Shown: one piece after another, positions 27,926 through 38,800 of the stretch
Numbering within the stretch: position 1 is the stretch's first letter
How the letters are laid out: every line of letters begins with the position of its first letter
Assembly: GCF_900091415.1 (NCBI RefSeq)
Contig: NZ_FMHU01000002.1
Location: forward strand, 682,001 to 746,000
Source: Micromonospora inyonensis
GTDB taxonomy: Bacteria > Actinomycetota > Actinomycetes > Mycobacteriales > Micromonosporaceae
Direction of reading: 5' to 3'
Length of the DNA: 64,000 bases
Notes under the pieces: model-generated
Told to the model about the DNA's origin: nothing
The model's database searches: none
The model's input: only the letters and a program-made list of their open reading frames with translations
Translations under genes and position numbers: made by a program

Positions 27926-28753
27926 GTGAGCCCGGCAAGCCCCGATCCCGACCGTCCCGTCGACCCCGCCGACGCGGCACACCCCCCGCATCCCGGCGCC
28001 GACGGACCGGCTGTCGCCGCGCCTCCGACCGGCGTCGGCCTGCCGGCCGGCGCAGGCGGACCGATCGGCGTCGACGGACCCGGTGGCGTCGGTCTGCCGG
28101 CCGGAGCCGACGTACCGGTCGCGCCGGCCCGGTGGGCGCCCGGCCGGATGGTGGCTGCGCTCGGACTACTGACCCTGCTGGGCGTCCCCCTCGGGCTGCT
28201 CTGGGCGGCACTCGCCCCCGGCACGCCGGTGATCAAGAGCGCCGACGGGGCGGTCTACGCCGAGGCCCAGCCGGAGCAGCCGATCGCGGCGGACGGTTGG
28301 TTCAGCCTCCTCGGCCTCGGGTTCGGAATCCTGGTGGCGCTCGGTCTGTGGTTCCTGTTGCGCCGGCACCGGGGTCCACTGGGGCTGCTCGTGGGCGTTC
28401 TCGGCAGCCTGGGCGCGGCCGTGGTCGCCTGGCAGCTCGGCCGGCGGATCGGGCTGGCGGAGTTCCAGCGGCTGCTGGTCGAGGCACCCGTCGGGCGGCA
28501 CTTCGACAAACCGGTCGACCTGCGCGCGGGCGGCGTCGACCAGGTGCTCGGAGTGCTGCCGGTGCCGCACGGCAACCTGCTGCTGCCGGCGTTCGCCGTC
28601 GCCGTGACGTACACCCTGCTGGCCGGCTGGTCCCGGTGGCCGTCGCTGCGCCCGGAGCCGGAGCAGGTCAGTTGGGTGCCGGCGGGGACGCCAGTTCCCG
28701 CAACGGCACCGGAACCGCCCGCACCTGACGCAGCAGAGCCGCCTCGCGGTTGA
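27926..28753 (+). CDS. DUF2567-like four-helix membrane protein
   Basis: A 275-residue protein. A Pro/Gly/Ala-rich N-terminus (1-70) leads to four hydrophobic segments (about 74-95, 123-145, 152-170, 208-226) and a Pro-rich tail. The arrangement and actinobacterial context resemble DUF2567 proteins near his genes; the function is unknown. GTG start. Its last 86 bp overlap the convergent LON-domain gene, an unusually long overlap, so the extreme C-terminus may vary. Confidence 0.7.
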   Translation: MSPASPDPDRPVDPADAAHPPHPGADGPAVAAPPTGVGLPAGAGGPIGVDGPGGVGLPAGADVPVAPARWAPGRMVAALGLLTLLGVPLGLLWAALAPGTPVIKSADGAVYAEAQPEQPIAADGWFSLLGLGFGILVALGLWFLLRRHRGPLGLLVGVLGSLGAAVVAWQLGRRIGLAEFQRLLVEAPVGRHFDKPVDLRAGGVDQVLGVLPVPHGNLLLPAFAVAVTYTLLAGWSRWPSLRPEPEQVSWVPAGTPVPATAPEPPAPDAAEPPRG

Positions 28754-29372
28754 GCAGCCGCAGCTCGGCGCGGAGCCGGCCGGCGGTCTCGTCGATGGCG
28801 AGCAGCCGCTGCCGATCGGCCACGGTCAGCGCGGCGGTCGCCGCGACCAGGTGGGACAGCACCGTCGGGTCGTCGGGCAACTGCTCGGCGATCGCCTCCG
28901 GATCCGGTCGGATCAGCGCGAGGTACTGCCGGAAGACCGCGATCACCCGGGCCGCCAGCAGCCCGGTGGCCTCGTCGGGGTCCTCCGGTTCGGGCAGCCA
29001 CTCCACGTCGGCGGTGAGGTACGGCGCGGCGTGCTCGTCGACCCGGGCCAGCCGGAACCGCCGCCGGCCCACGGTCACCACGTCGAAGCCGCCGTCGGCC
29101 AGCTCGGTGACCTGGCGCAGCTCGGCCGTGCAGCCCACCTCGTGCAACGTCATCCCGGCCAGCCCCGGCGGCGACCCGTCGGCCGGTGCGGGCGGGGCCA
29201 CCTCGGAGCCGCGCTCGATCGCCACCACCCCGAACTCCCGGGAGGCACCCTCGGGAGACGCGACCAGGTGGCGGATCAGCGCGCGGTATCTCTCCTCGAA
29301 GATGTGCAGCGGCAGCACCAGTCCGGGGAAGAGCACCGTCTGGAGCGGGAACACCGGCAGCCGTGCGGTCAC
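28668..29372 (-). CDS. LON peptidase N-terminal (substrate-binding) domain protein
   Basis: A 234-residue stand-alone LON-SB domain with no ATPase or protease part. The N-terminal TARLPVFPLQTVLFPGLVLPLHIFEERYR pattern (residues 2-30) is the family hallmark, followed by the beta-rich half and a helical bundle. Such proteins may bind peptides, but their role is unclear. I chose the GTG at 29372 because the conserved LPVFPL begins at residue 5 and a -10 box lies 7 nt upstream. It is divergent from hisD and overlaps the DUF2567-like gene at its 3' end. Confidence 0.88.
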   Translation of the reverse strand: MTARLPVFPLQTVLFPGLVLPLHIFEERYRALIRHLVASPEGASREFGVVAIERGSEVAPPAPADGSPPGLAGMTLHEVGCTAELRQVTELADGGFDVVTVGRRRFRLARVDEHAAPYLTADVEWLPEPEDPDEATGLLAARVIAVFRQYLALIRPDPEAIAEQLPDDPTVLSHLVAATAALTVADRQRLLAIDETAGRLRAELRLLNREAALLRQVRAVPVPLRELASPPAPN

Positions 29373-29379
29373 GCCGTCG

Positions 29380-29385
29380 AGGGTA
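29380..29385 (-). promoter_or_regulatory. -10 box (TACCCT) for the LON-domain gene, leaderless type
   Basis: On the minus strand TACCCT ends 7 nt before the GTG at 29372; no ribosome-binding site is visible. Confidence 0.45.
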
Positions 29386-29386
29386 G

Positions 29387-31964
<2,578 letters not shown>

Positions 31965-31968
<4 letters not shown>

Positions 31969-32576
31969 GCCGGACCGCCCGGGTGGAGCGGACCACCAAG
32001 GAGACCAGGGTGCTCGTCGAGATCGACCTCGACGGCACCGGCGCGGCGGAGATCAGCACCGGGGTCGGCTTCTACGACCACATGCTGCACCAGATCGCCC
32101 GGCACGGCGGCTTCGACCTCACCGTGCGGACCGTCGGCGACCTGGAGATCGACGCCCACCACACCATGGAGGACACCGCGCTCGCCCTCGGCGCCGCGTT
32201 CGACCAGGCGCTGGGGGACAAGGCCGGCATCCGGCGGTACGGCTCGGCGACCGTCCCGATGGACGAGGTGCTCGTCCGCGCCGCCGTCGACCTCTCCGGC
32301 CGACCGTACGTGGTGCACGACGAGCCGCTGCTCACCCCGTACATCGGGCCGGTCTACCCGACCAGCATGACCCGGCACATCTGGGAGTCGTTCGGGCAGG
32401 CGGCCCGGATCACCCTGCACGTGGACGTGCTCCGGGCGGCCCGGCCCGGCGGCCACCCGGACGCGCACCACGTGGTGGAGGCGCAGTTCAAGGCGGTCTC
32501 CCGGGCGCTGCGCGAGGCCACCGCGGTCGACCCGCGCTCGGCCGGCGTGGTGCCGAGCACCAAGGGGGCGCTGTGA
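31965..32576 (+). CDS. hisB: HisB, imidazoleglycerol-phosphate dehydratase
   Basis: A 203-residue monofunctional dehydratase with two paired metal-binding repeats: DHMLHQIARHGGFDL and DAHHTMEDTALALG in the first half, and HIWESFGQAARI with DAHHVVEAQFKA in the second. It converts imidazole-glycerol phosphate to imidazole-acetol phosphate. The ATG at 31965 was chosen by homology; the frame is open upstream inside hisC. Confidence 0.95.
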
Positions 32577-32598
32577 CCGCCGCAACGGGGTGCCGCTG

Positions 32599-32772
32599 AT
32601 GGACACGGTGCTCCCCTCGTTGCTGCTGATCCTCGCCGGCCTCCTGGTCGGCGGGGCGGTCTCCCTGCACCGGCAGGGCGCCGCCCGGGGCGTGGTCGTG
32701 GTGACCGCCCTGCTCGCCCTGCTCGCGGGCGTCGGGGGCGTGCTCTGGCTGATCCCGGTGGTGACCTCGTGA
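32599..32772 (+). CDS. Small two-helix membrane protein in the his operon
   Basis: A 57-residue protein with two hydrophobic helices (about 2-22 and 32-53) separated by a basic loop (HRQGAARG). ATG at 32599; a GTG at 32590 is also in frame. The stop overlaps the hisH GTG (GTGA), so it is probably translated and coupled to hisH. I know no function. Its position between soluble histidine enzymes is puzzling. Confidence 0.65.
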   Translation: MDTVLPSLLLILAGLLVGGAVSLHRQGAARGVVVVTALLALLAGVGGVLWLIPVVTS

Positions 32773-33389
32773 GCCGCGTCGTGGTGCTCGACTACGGGTC
32801 GGGCAACCTGCGGTCCGCCGAGCGGGCGTTGCAGCGCGCCGGTGCGGACGTGACGGTCACCGCCGACCTGGCCGCCGCGGCCGCCGCCGACGGGCTGGTG
32901 GTGCCGGGCGTCGGGGCCTTCGCCGCCTGCATGGCCGGGATCGAGGCGCTCGGTGCCGGCCCGGTGATCGCCGACCGGGTCGCCGCCGGGCGACCGGTGC
33001 TCGGCATCTGCGTCGGCATGCAGGTGCTCTTCTCCCATGGCGAGGAGCACGGGGTGGTGACCCGGGGGCTGGGTCTGCTGCCGGGCGGGGTGACCCGGCT
33101 GGCCGCCACCCGGCTGCCGCACATGGGCTGGAACACGCTGCGCCCGCCGGCCGAATCGACGCTCTTCGCCGGGCTGCCGGAGGGGGGACGGTTCTACTTC
33201 GTCCACTCGTACGCCGTCGCCGACGTGGCCGCGCTGACCGCCGCCGGTGCCGTGGTGACCACCGCCCGGCACGGGGACGACTTCGTCGCCGCCGTGGAGC
33301 GGGGCGCGCTCTCGGCCGCCCAGTTCCACCCGGAGAAGTCGGCCGACACCGGTGCCCTGCTGCTGCGCAACTGGTTGGGCACGCTGTGA
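32769..33389 (+). CDS. hisH: HisH, glutaminase subunit of imidazole glycerol phosphate synthase
   Basis: A 206-residue class I glutamine amidotransferase. The nucleophile is C81 in GICVGMQ, and H187/E189 in QFHPEKS complete the triad. HisH supplies ammonia to HisF, which is encoded at 36750, about 3.4 kb away. The GTG start overlaps the stop of the small membrane protein. Confidence 0.95.
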   Translation: MSRVVVLDYGSGNLRSAERALQRAGADVTVTADLAAAAAADGLVVPGVGAFAACMAGIEALGAGPVIADRVAAGRPVLGICVGMQVLFSHGEEHGVVTRGLGLLPGGVTRLAATRLPHMGWNTLRPPAESTLFAGLPEGGRFYFVHSYAVADVAALTAAGAVVTTARHGDDFVAAVERGALSAAQFHPEKSADTGALLLRNWLGTL

Positions 33390-33421
33390 CCGGCGATGGC
33401 TGAGCACGGTCGGGTCGGCCG

Positions 33422-33745
33422 GTGAGCAAGGAACGGGCCCGGCTGCGGGCCGCCCGGGAGGCCGAACGGGAACGGGACCGGGCCGTACGGGCCCGCCGGG
33501 TGGCCCGGCGGGAACGCCGTCGCGCGCTGCTGCGCCGGCTGAGGCCGGGTGGGCGGCGGCGTACCGGCCGCCTGCTGGCCCGCCGGAGCCGGGCCGAGCG
33601 CGCCGGCATCGTGGTGCTGACCCTGGCCGTGCTGGGGTCGATCTGGACGCTGGTGCCCGATCCCGCGCTGCGGGTGCTGCTGATGGTGCTACTACTGCTC
33701 GTACTCCCGGCGATCGTGGTGATCGCCCTGGACCGCCGTACCTGA
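33422..33745 (+). CDS. Arg-rich small membrane protein between hisH and hisA
   Basis: A 107-residue protein. The first 60 residues are extremely Arg/Ala/Glu-rich and probably helical. Two hydrophobic segments follow (about 61-78 and 83-102), ending in DRRT. I do not recognise it. It lies 32 bp after hisH and 15 bp before hisA in the same direction, so it is probably co-transcribed. The basic tail could bind nucleic acid or acidic lipids; this is speculation. Confidence 0.6.
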   Translation: MSKERARLRAAREAERERDRAVRARRVARRERRRALLRRLRPGGRRRTGRLLARRSRAERAGIVVLTLAVLGSIWTLVPDPALRVLLMVLLLLVLPAIVVIALDRRT

Positions 33746-33760
33746 TCCGAGGAGAACACG

Positions 33761-34486
33761 TTGAGTCTGACCCTGCTGCCCGCCGTGGACGTCGCCGACG
33801 GGCAGGCCGTCCGTCTCGTGCAGGGCGCCGCCGGTAGCGAGACCACTTACGGCGACCCGCTGGAGGCGGCGCTGGCCTGGCAGAACGACGGCGCGGAGTG
33901 GATCCACCTGGTGGACCTCGACGCCGCCTTCGGTCGGGGGTCGAACGCCCCGCTGCTCGCCGAGGTGGTGCGGCGGCTGGACGTGAAGGTGGAGCTGTCC
34001 GGCGGGATCCGGGACGACGCCTCGCTGCGCGCCGCCCTGGCCACCGGTGCGGCCCGGGTCAACATCGGTACCGCCGCGTTGGAGGACCCGCAGTGGTGCG
34101 ACCGGGTCTGCGGCGAGTACGGCGACCGGGTGGCGATCGGGCTGGACGTGCGGGGCCGTACCCTCGCCGCGCGGGGCTGGACCCGCGACGGCGGCGACCT
34201 CTACGAGGTGCTGGAGCGGCTGGACAAGGCGGGGGCGTCCCGGTACGTGGTGACCGACATCACCAAGGACGGCACCATGCGCGGGCCGAACCTGGACCTG
34301 CTGCGCGAGGTCTGCGCGCGTACCGACGCCCCGGTGATCGCCTCCGGCGGTGTCTCCACCCTGGACGACCTGCGGGCCCTGGCCACCCTGGAGCCGGTCG
34401 GCGTAGAAGGCGTGATCGCCGGCAAGGCGCTCTACGCCGGCGCGTTCACGGTGGCCGAGGCGCTGCGCGTGCTCGCCGACGCCTGA
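33761..34486 (+). CDS. priA: HisA/PriA, phosphoribosyl isomerase (probably bifunctional with TrpF)
   Basis: A 241-residue TIM barrel close to actinobacterial Pri[19 protein letters not shown] at the start, [17 protein letters not shown], and the second catalytic Asp D170 in [13 protein letters not shown]; the first is D10. PriA isomerises both ProFAR (histidine) and phosphoribosyl anthranilate (tryptophan). No trpF is seen near the trp genes, consistent with the dual role. TTG start at 33761, with AGGAG 6 nt upstream. Confidence 0.92.
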   Translation: MSLTLLPAVDVADGQAVRLVQGAAGSETTYGDPLEAALAWQNDGAEWIHLVDLDAAFGRGSNAPLLAEVVRRLDVKVELSGGIRDDASLRAALATGAARVNIGTAALEDPQWCDRVCGEYGDRVAIGLDVRGRTLAARGWTRDGGDLYEVLERLDKAGASRYVVTDITKDGTMRGPNLDLLREVCARTDAPVIASGGVSTLDDLRALATLEPVGVEGVIAGKALYAGAFTVAEALRVLADA

Positions 34487-34494
34487 CCCGGCAC

Positions 34495-34520
34495 CCCGGC
34501 CCGGCACCCACCGGGCCGGG
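34495..34520 (+). terminator. GC-rich hairpin after hisA
   Basis: CCCGGCCCGG (34495-34504) and CCGGGCCGGG (34511-34520) form a perfect 10-bp stem with a 6-nt loop, directly after the hisA stop and before the ohrR promoter. There is no T-tract, as is common for actinobacterial terminators. Confidence 0.6.
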
Positions 34521-34539
34521 TCCCGTCCAGCCAATTGAG

Positions 34540-34568
34540 TTGTGCGCAATCGAATTGCGCGCTACCTT
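34540..34568 (+). promoter_or_regulatory. ohrR promoter with palindromic operator in the spacer
   Basis: TTGTGC (34540-34545) and TACCTT (34563-34568) are 17 bp apart; the -10 ends 6 nt before the GTG at 34575, giving a leaderless mRNA. Between and over these boxes lies GCGCAAT-CGA-ATTGCGC (34544-34560), a perfect inverted repeat well placed for OhrR repression of the ohrR-ohr unit. Confidence 0.7.
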
Positions 34569-34574
34569 TTCCGG

Positions 34575-35021
34575 GTGGACGACGACCTGGTGCTGCGCCG
34601 ACAGGTGTGCTTCGCGCTCTACACCGCCTCCCGGGCGGTCACCGACGTCTACCGGCCGATCCTCGACGAGCTGGGGCTGACCTACCCGCAGTACCTGGTG
34701 CTGCTGGTGCTCTGGGAACGCGGCGAGGCCGCTCCGACCGTCTCCGAACTCGGCACCGACCTGCGGCTCGACTCCGGCACGCTCTCCCCGCTGCTCAAGC
34801 GGCTGGAGGGGGTGGGGCTGCTGGTCCGCCGCCGGGCCGCCCGCGACGAACGACGGGTGGAGGTCGAGCTGACCGCCGCCGGCCGGGCACTGCGGGAGCG
34901 GGCCTGCGACGTGCCGCACCGGGTCGCCGCGTCCACCGGACTCACCCCCGACGAGCTGGTCGCGCTCCGCGACACCCTCACCCGGGTGACCGAGACCATC
35001 CACCGACACAAGGGGAAGTGA
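34575..35021 (+). CDS. ohrR: OhrR, organic-hydroperoxide-sensing MarR-type repressor
   Basis: A 148-residue MarR-family winged-helix protein. The reactive sensor cysteine is C12 in RQVCFALY. The DNA-binding helix lies in [25 protein letters not shown] and the beta wing [15 protein letters not shown] follows. Oxidation of this Cys by organic peroxides is known to release OhrR from DNA. I chose the GTG at 34575 because OhrR proteins start about here and the -10 box ends 6 nt upstream; a GTG at 34542 lies inside the operator. ohr follows 5 bp later. Confidence 0.92.
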   Translation: MDDDLVLRRQVCFALYTASRAVTDVYRPILDELGLTYPQYLVLLVLWERGEAAPTVSELGTDLRLDSGTLSPLLKRLEGVGLLVRRRAARDERRVEVELTAAGRALRERACDVPHRVAASTGLTPDELVALRDTLTRVTETIHRHKGK

Positions 35022-35026
35022 CCACC

Positions 35027-35452
35027 ATGCAGGTGCTCTACACCGCTGCCGCCCACGCCACCGGCGACGGCCGCGACGGCCACGTCCGCACCTCCGACGG
35101 CACCGTCGACCTCGATCTGGCCGTGCCGAAGGAGATGGGTGGCGCCGGCGGCGCGGCCAACCCCGAGCAGCTCTTCGCCGCCGGGTACGCCGCCTGCTTC
35201 CACTCCGCGCTGCGCCTGGTCGCCCGCAGGGCCAAGGCCGACGTCAGCGGCTCGGTGGTGGACGCCGAGGTGGGCATCGGCCCGAACGGCGACGGCGGCT
35301 TCACCCTCACCGTCGGCCTGGTGGTCGACCTGCCGTCGGTGCCGCGTGCCGTCGCCGAGGACCTGGTCGCCCGGGCCCACCAGGTGTGCCCGTACTCCAA
35401 CGCCACCCGGGGCGCGATCGACACCACCCTGACCGTCCGGGACGCCGCATGA
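35027..35452 (+). CDS. ohr: Ohr, organic hydroperoxide reductase
   Basis: A 141-residue OsmC/Ohr-fold peroxidase that reduces lipid and other organic hydroperoxides with dithiol donors. Both catalytic cysteines are present: C57 in [10 protein letters not shown] and C121 in [12 protein letters not shown]. The N-terminal [17 protein letters not shown] matches Ohr better than OsmC. It is transcribed with ohrR, and its stop overlaps the oxidoreductase ATG. Confidence 0.95.
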   Translation: MQVLYTAAAHATGDGRDGHVRTSDGTVDLDLAVPKEMGGAGGAANPEQLFAAGYAACFHSALRLVARRAKADVSGSVVDAEVGIGPNGDGGFTLTVGLVVDLPSVPRAVAEDLVARAHQVCPYSNATRGAIDTTLTVRDAA

Positions 35453-36447
35453 CGGTGAACCGGGAGATCCACCTCGCGTCCCGGCCGGACGGCTGGCCCA
35501 CCCCGGAGAACTTCCGTCTGGTCTCCACGTCCGTCCCGACCGCCGGGGACGGCCAGCTCGTGGTCCGCAACGTGGTCATGTCCGTCGACCCGTACATGCG
35601 GGGGCGGATGAACGACGTGAAGTCCTACGTCCCGCCGTTCCGGCTCGACGCCCCGCTCGACGGCGGCGCGATCGGCGAGGTGGTGCAGAGCCGGGCCGCG
35701 GGGTACGCCCCCGGTGACCTGGTGCTGCACGGCCTCGGCTGGCGGGAGTACGCGCTGCTCGACGCCGGCTCCGCCCGCCGGGTCGACCCGGCGCTCGCGC
35801 CGGTGAACGCGTACCTGAGCGTGCTCGGGATGACCGGCCTGACCGCGTACGCCGGCCTGCTGGAGGTCGCCGGCATGCGTGCGGGCGAGACGGTGTTCGT
35901 CTCCGCCGCCGCCGGTGCGGTGGGCAGCCTGGTCGGGCAGATCGCGAAGCTGCGGGGCGCGGCGCGGGTGGTGGGCAGCGCCGGCTCACCCGCCAAGGTC
36001 GAGCGCCTGCGCGCGCTCGGCTTCGACGCCGCCTTCGACTACCACGACGGCCCGGTCCGCGACCAGCTCCGCGCCGCCGCCCCGGACGGGATCGACGTGT
36101 ACTTCGACAACGTCGGTGCCGACCACCTGGAGGCGGCCATCGCCGTGCTGCGCCCGCACGGCCGGGCGGCGATCTGCGGCATGATCGCCCACTACAACGC
36201 CACCGAGCCGCCGCCCGCCCCGCGCAACCTGGCGCTGGTGATCGGCAAGCAGCTCACCCTGCGCGGGTTCCTGGTCAACTCCTACGGCCACCTGCGCGGG
36301 CAGTTCGTCGAGGAGGCGTCCGGCTGGCTGCGGGAGGGTCGGCTGCACCAGGACGAGACCGTGGTCGACGGCATCGAGAACGCCCCGGCGGCCTTCCTCG
36401 GCCTGCTCCGCGGCGAGAACCTCGGCAAGATGCTCGTCCGCCTGTGA
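35449..36447 (+). CDS. Zinc-independent MDR-family NADP-dependent oxidoreductase (CurA/leukotriene-B4 dehydrogenase-like)
   Basis: A 332-residue medium-chain reductase without zinc ligands. The N-terminal [17 protein letters not shown] is typical of the CurA/PTGR group, with [12 protein letters not shown], the nucleotide-binding [19 protein letters not shown] and [15 protein letters not shown]. Such enzymes reduce alpha,beta-unsaturated aldehydes and ketones. Its ATG overlaps the ohr stop, so it may clear reactive enals formed when lipids are peroxidised. That link is an inference from the operon. Confidence 0.88.
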   Translation: MTVNREIHLASRPDGWPTPENFRLVSTSVPTAGDGQLVVRNVVMSVDPYMRGRMNDVKSYVPPFRLDAPLDGGAIGEVVQSRAAGYAPGDLVLHGLGWREYALLDAGSARRVDPALAPVNAYLSVLGMTGLTAYAGLLEVAGMRAGETVFVSAAAGAVGSLVGQIAKLRGAARVVGSAGSPAKVERLRALGFDAAFDYHDGPVRDQLRAAAPDGIDVYFDNVGADHLEAAIAVLRPHGRAAICGMIAHYNATEPPPAPRNLALVIGKQLTLRGFLVNSYGHLRGQFVEEASGWLREGRLHQDETVVDGIENAPAAFLGLLRGENLGKMLVRL

Positions 36448-36479
36448 GATCCACCACCCCACCCGGCTGGTAGCCGAGA

Positions 36480-36540
36480 TTCCACCCACCCCTCGGGTGG
36501 AAACAGGGCTTCCGCCCACCTCACCGACCCAGGTGGAAGC
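36480..36540 (+). terminator. Two adjacent hairpins after the ohr operon
   Basis: TTCCACCC (36480-36487) pairs with GGGTGGAA (36495-36502). CCACCT (36516-36521) pairs with AGGTGG (36531-36536), with extra GCTT/AAGC pairing. They lie 30-90 nt after the oxidoreductase stop, right before palindromic repeat copy 2, and probably end the operon together. Confidence 0.5.
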
Positions 36541-36584
36541 AGGGGTCCCCTGTTACCGCTTTTTGTCGAGGAGGGGACCCCTGC
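36539..36584. repeat. Palindromic dispersed repeat, copy 2 (before hisF)
   Basis: GCAGGGGTCCCC (36539-36550) pairs with GGGGACCCCTGC (36573-36584) around a 22-nt loop. Read on the minus strand, the loop contains ACAAAAAGCGGTA, matching 12 of 13 bases of copy 1 at 10606-10653. The stem differs at one pair (T-A here, C-G there), so the structure is conserved. Confidence 0.75.
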
Positions 36585-36615
36585 AGGCACCCAGCACCCG
36601 GCACCCGGTGCCCGG

Positions 36616-36678
36616 CACGCGTCGCCCGGTGCCCGGCACGCGTCGCCCGGTGCCCGGCACGCGTCGCCCGGCGCCCGG
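36616..36678 (+). repeat. Three tandem 21-bp repeats before hisF
   Basis: CACGCGTCGCCCGGTGCCCGG-type units start at 36616, 36637 and 36658 (the last with one change), preceded by a partial unit (36598-36615). Non-coding; MluI-like ACGCGT occurs in each unit. The remaining gap, 36679-36737, shows nothing else. Confidence 0.85.
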
Positions 36679-36737
36679 CGTGTGCCGGCACGGGCCGGGG
36701 GCGTCGGCGGGCCGGGGTGGCGGAACGGGGTGGGCGG

Positions 36738-36743
36738 TAGGCT
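36738..36743 (+). promoter_or_regulatory. -10 box (TAGGCT) of hisF, leaderless type
   Basis: TAGGCT ends 6 nt before the hisF ATG at 36750. No Shine-Dalgarno sequence is present. It lets hisF be expressed independently of the his genes upstream. Confidence 0.55.
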
Positions 36744-36749
36744 CGCGGC

Positions 36750-37556
36750 ATGACGGTGGCGGTACGGGTCATTCCCTGTCTGGACGTGGACGCCGGACGC
36801 GTGGTCAAGGGCGTCAACTTCGTCGACCTGCGGGATGCCGGCGACCCGGTCGAGCTGGCCGCGGCGTACGACCGGGCCGGCGCGGACGAGCTGACCTTCC
36901 TCGACGTGACGGCCTCCTCCGACGACCGGGGCACCATGCTCGACGTGGTCCGCCGGACCGCCGAGTCGGTCTTCATTCCGCTCACCGTCGGTGGGGGCGT
37001 GCGCCGCGTCGCCGACGTGGACGTGCTGCTCCGGGCGGGCGCGGACAAGGTGGGAGTGAACACCGCCGCCATCGCCCGTCCCGAGCTGATCGCCGAGATC
37101 GCCGAGCGGTTCGGCCGGCAGGTGCTCGTGCTCTCCCTCGACGTGCGACGGGCACCGGCCGGCACCACCGACAGCGGGTTCGAGGTGACCACCCACGGCG
37201 GACGGCGGGGCACCGGCCTGGACGCGGTGGAGTGGGCGCACCGGGTGGCCGTGCTCGGGGCGGGCGAGATCCTGCTCAACTCGATGGACGCCGACGGCAC
37301 GAAGGCCGGCTTCGACCTGGAGTTGATCCGCGCCGTGCGGGCGGTCGTCGACGTGCCGGTGATCGCCTCCGGCGGGGCCGGGGCGGTGGCACACTTCCCG
37401 CCGGCCGTGGCGGCGGGCGCCGACGCGGTGCTCGCGGCCAGTGTCTTCCACTTCGGTGAGCTGAGCATCGGTGACGTCAAGGACGCCCTGCACGCCGCCG
37501 GGCACCCGGTCCGGCTGCCGGTGGCCGCCCCGGCCGGGGTGCCCGCCGAGGCCTGA
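36750..37556 (+). CDS. hisF: HisF, cyclase subunit of imidazole glycerol phosphate synthase
   Basis: A 268-residue TIM barrel that uses ammonia from HisH to make imidazole-glycerol phosphate and [24 protein letters not shown] contains the catalytic D12 region; [36 protein letters not shown] and [15 protein letters not shown] with the second catalytic Asp follow. It is separated from hisA by the ohrR-ohr-oxidoreductase unit. Confidence 0.95.
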   Translation: MTVAVRVIPCLDVDAGRVVKGVNFVDLRDAGDPVELAAAYDRAGADELTFLDVTASSDDRGTMLDVVRRTAESVFIPLTVGGGVRRVADVDVLLRAGADKVGVNTAAIARPELIAEIAERFGRQVLVLSLDVRRAPAGTTDSGFEVTTHGGRRGTGLDAVEWAHRVAVLGAGEILLNSMDADGTKAGFDLELIRAVRAVVDVPVIASGGAGAVAHFPPAVAAGADAVLAASVFHFGELSIGDVKDALHAAGHPVRLPVAAPAGVPAEA

Positions 37557-37613
37557 CGTCTCCAGCTGGAGCCGGTGGCCCCGGCCCGTCGGAGTCCCCC
37601 CCGGGTGGGCGGA

Positions 37614-38084
37614 TCAGCCCCGGTCGCGGTCCGGACCGCCGCCCTCCGGCGAGCGGCGTGGGGTCGGAATCGACCGTTTGACGTACTCGTGGACGGCGGC
37701 GGCGTGCTCCTCCTCCGGCAGCACCCAGTCGGCCTGTCCCGGCGCGTGCCGCCGGCCCAGCGCGGTCTGCACCGTGTCGACGGCGGTGGAGAGCCCGGCG
37801 GCCGGTCGGGTCCGCCAGAGCTGCTCACCGGCCGGTGTGATCCGGAACCAGCCGTCGGTGACGCTGACCAGACCGGCACCGGCCAGGCGACGCACCGCCG
37901 TCTCCACCTCGTGCCGCTGCGGAATCGCCTGGTTGAGGTGGTCGGCGGTGGAGAGCACGTCGGTGAGGCGGACCCCCTCCGGCCGCCGGCTCGACGGGGC
38001 CCGGCGGTGCCGTCCGGCTCCGCTGGCGATCACCAGTGCCACGAAGATCCAGGCGTCCGACCAACGCCATCCCTCAGCCCCCAT
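37614..38084 (-). CDS. Unknown protein with a winged-helix-like region
   Basis: A 156-residue protein I cannot name. The middle (about 40-105) looks like a winged helix: ADHLNQAIPQRHEVETAVRRLAGAGLV followed by a short wing, TDGWFRITPAGEQLW. The N-terminus has a short hydrophobic stretch (WIFVALVIASG). The ATG at 38084 is the likely start; the frame is open to 38123 and no ribosome-binding site is obvious. It faces hisF, with a 57-bp gap containing the palindrome CTCCAGCTGGAG. Confidence 0.55.
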   Translation of the reverse strand: MGAEGWRWSDAWIFVALVIASGAGRHRRAPSSRRPEGVRLTDVLSTADHLNQAIPQRHEVETAVRRLAGAGLVSVTDGWFRITPAGEQLWRTRPAAGLSTAVDTVQTALGRRHAPGQADWVLPEEEHAAAVHEYVKRSIPTPRRSPEGGGPDRDRG

Positions 38085-38151
38085 GGGAAAATGATGCCGG
38101 CTGAGTGGCCCGGAGTAAAACACCCGGTTCGGCGCTCGCGGGACGCCCAGC

Positions 38152-38796
38152 TCAGACCGGTTCGGCCAGTGGTCGTACCGGCGCGTCGGCGCCGGAGACG
38201 GTGACCAGGGGCAGGAACGCCTGGGTCAGCGGGCCGATGGCCAGCGCGTAGGCGACCGTCCCGACGCCCACCGTGCCGCCCAGCAGCCAGCCCAGCGCGA
38301 GTACGGCCACCTCGATGACGGTTCGGACCAGGCGGACCGACCGGCCCGGGTGACGGGCCACGTACCCGGTCATCAGCCCGTCGCGCGGCCCCGGACCGAG
38401 TCGGGCGCCGAGGTAGAGCGCGGTGGCCAGGCCGTTGAGCAGGATGCCGGCGGCGAGCAGCGCGGTCCGGGCGGCGACCGGGCGGAGGTCGGGCAGCAGC
38501 GCGAGGCTGGCGTCGATCACCAGACCGACGACCAGGACGTTGCTCACCGTGCCCGGGCCGGGACGTTGCCGCAGCGGCAGCCAGAGCAGCAGCACCAGCA
38601 ATCCGACCAGGATGGTGGCGGTGCCGAAGGAGAGCCCGGTGTGTCGCGCCAGCCCCTGGTGGAAGACGTCCCACGGGTTCAGCCCGAGGTTCGACTCGAT
38701 CATGAAGGCCATGCTGACGCCGTAGAGCGCCAGTCCGGCGAAGAGCTGGACCAGGCGTCGGGGCAGCCGGTCACGGAGGTTGCCAGTCGGGGCCAT
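38152..38796 (-). CDS. YczE-family integral membrane protein
   Basis: A 214-residue protein with about five membrane helices and the YczE/YitT-like motif FMIESNLGLNPWDVFHQGL near the N-terminus and GPRDGLMTGYV in the middle. Function unknown; candidates are transport or signalling. It is divergent from a MocR-type regulator, an arrangement known as the YczR-YczE pair in several phyla. I chose the ATG at 38796; on its strand a TAGGTT box ends 7 nt before it. Confidence 0.85.
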   Translation of the reverse strand: MAPTGNLRDRLPRRLVQLFAGLALYGVSMAFMIESNLGLNPWDVFHQGLARHTGLSFGTATILVGLLVLLLWLPLRQRPGPGTVSNVLVVGLVIDASLALLPDLRPVAARTALLAAGILLNGLATALYLGARLGPGPRDGLMTGYVARHPGRSVRLVRTVIEVAVLALGWLLGGTVGVGTVAYALAIGPLTQAFLPLVTVSGADAPVRPLAEPV

Positions 38797-38800
38797 GCAT

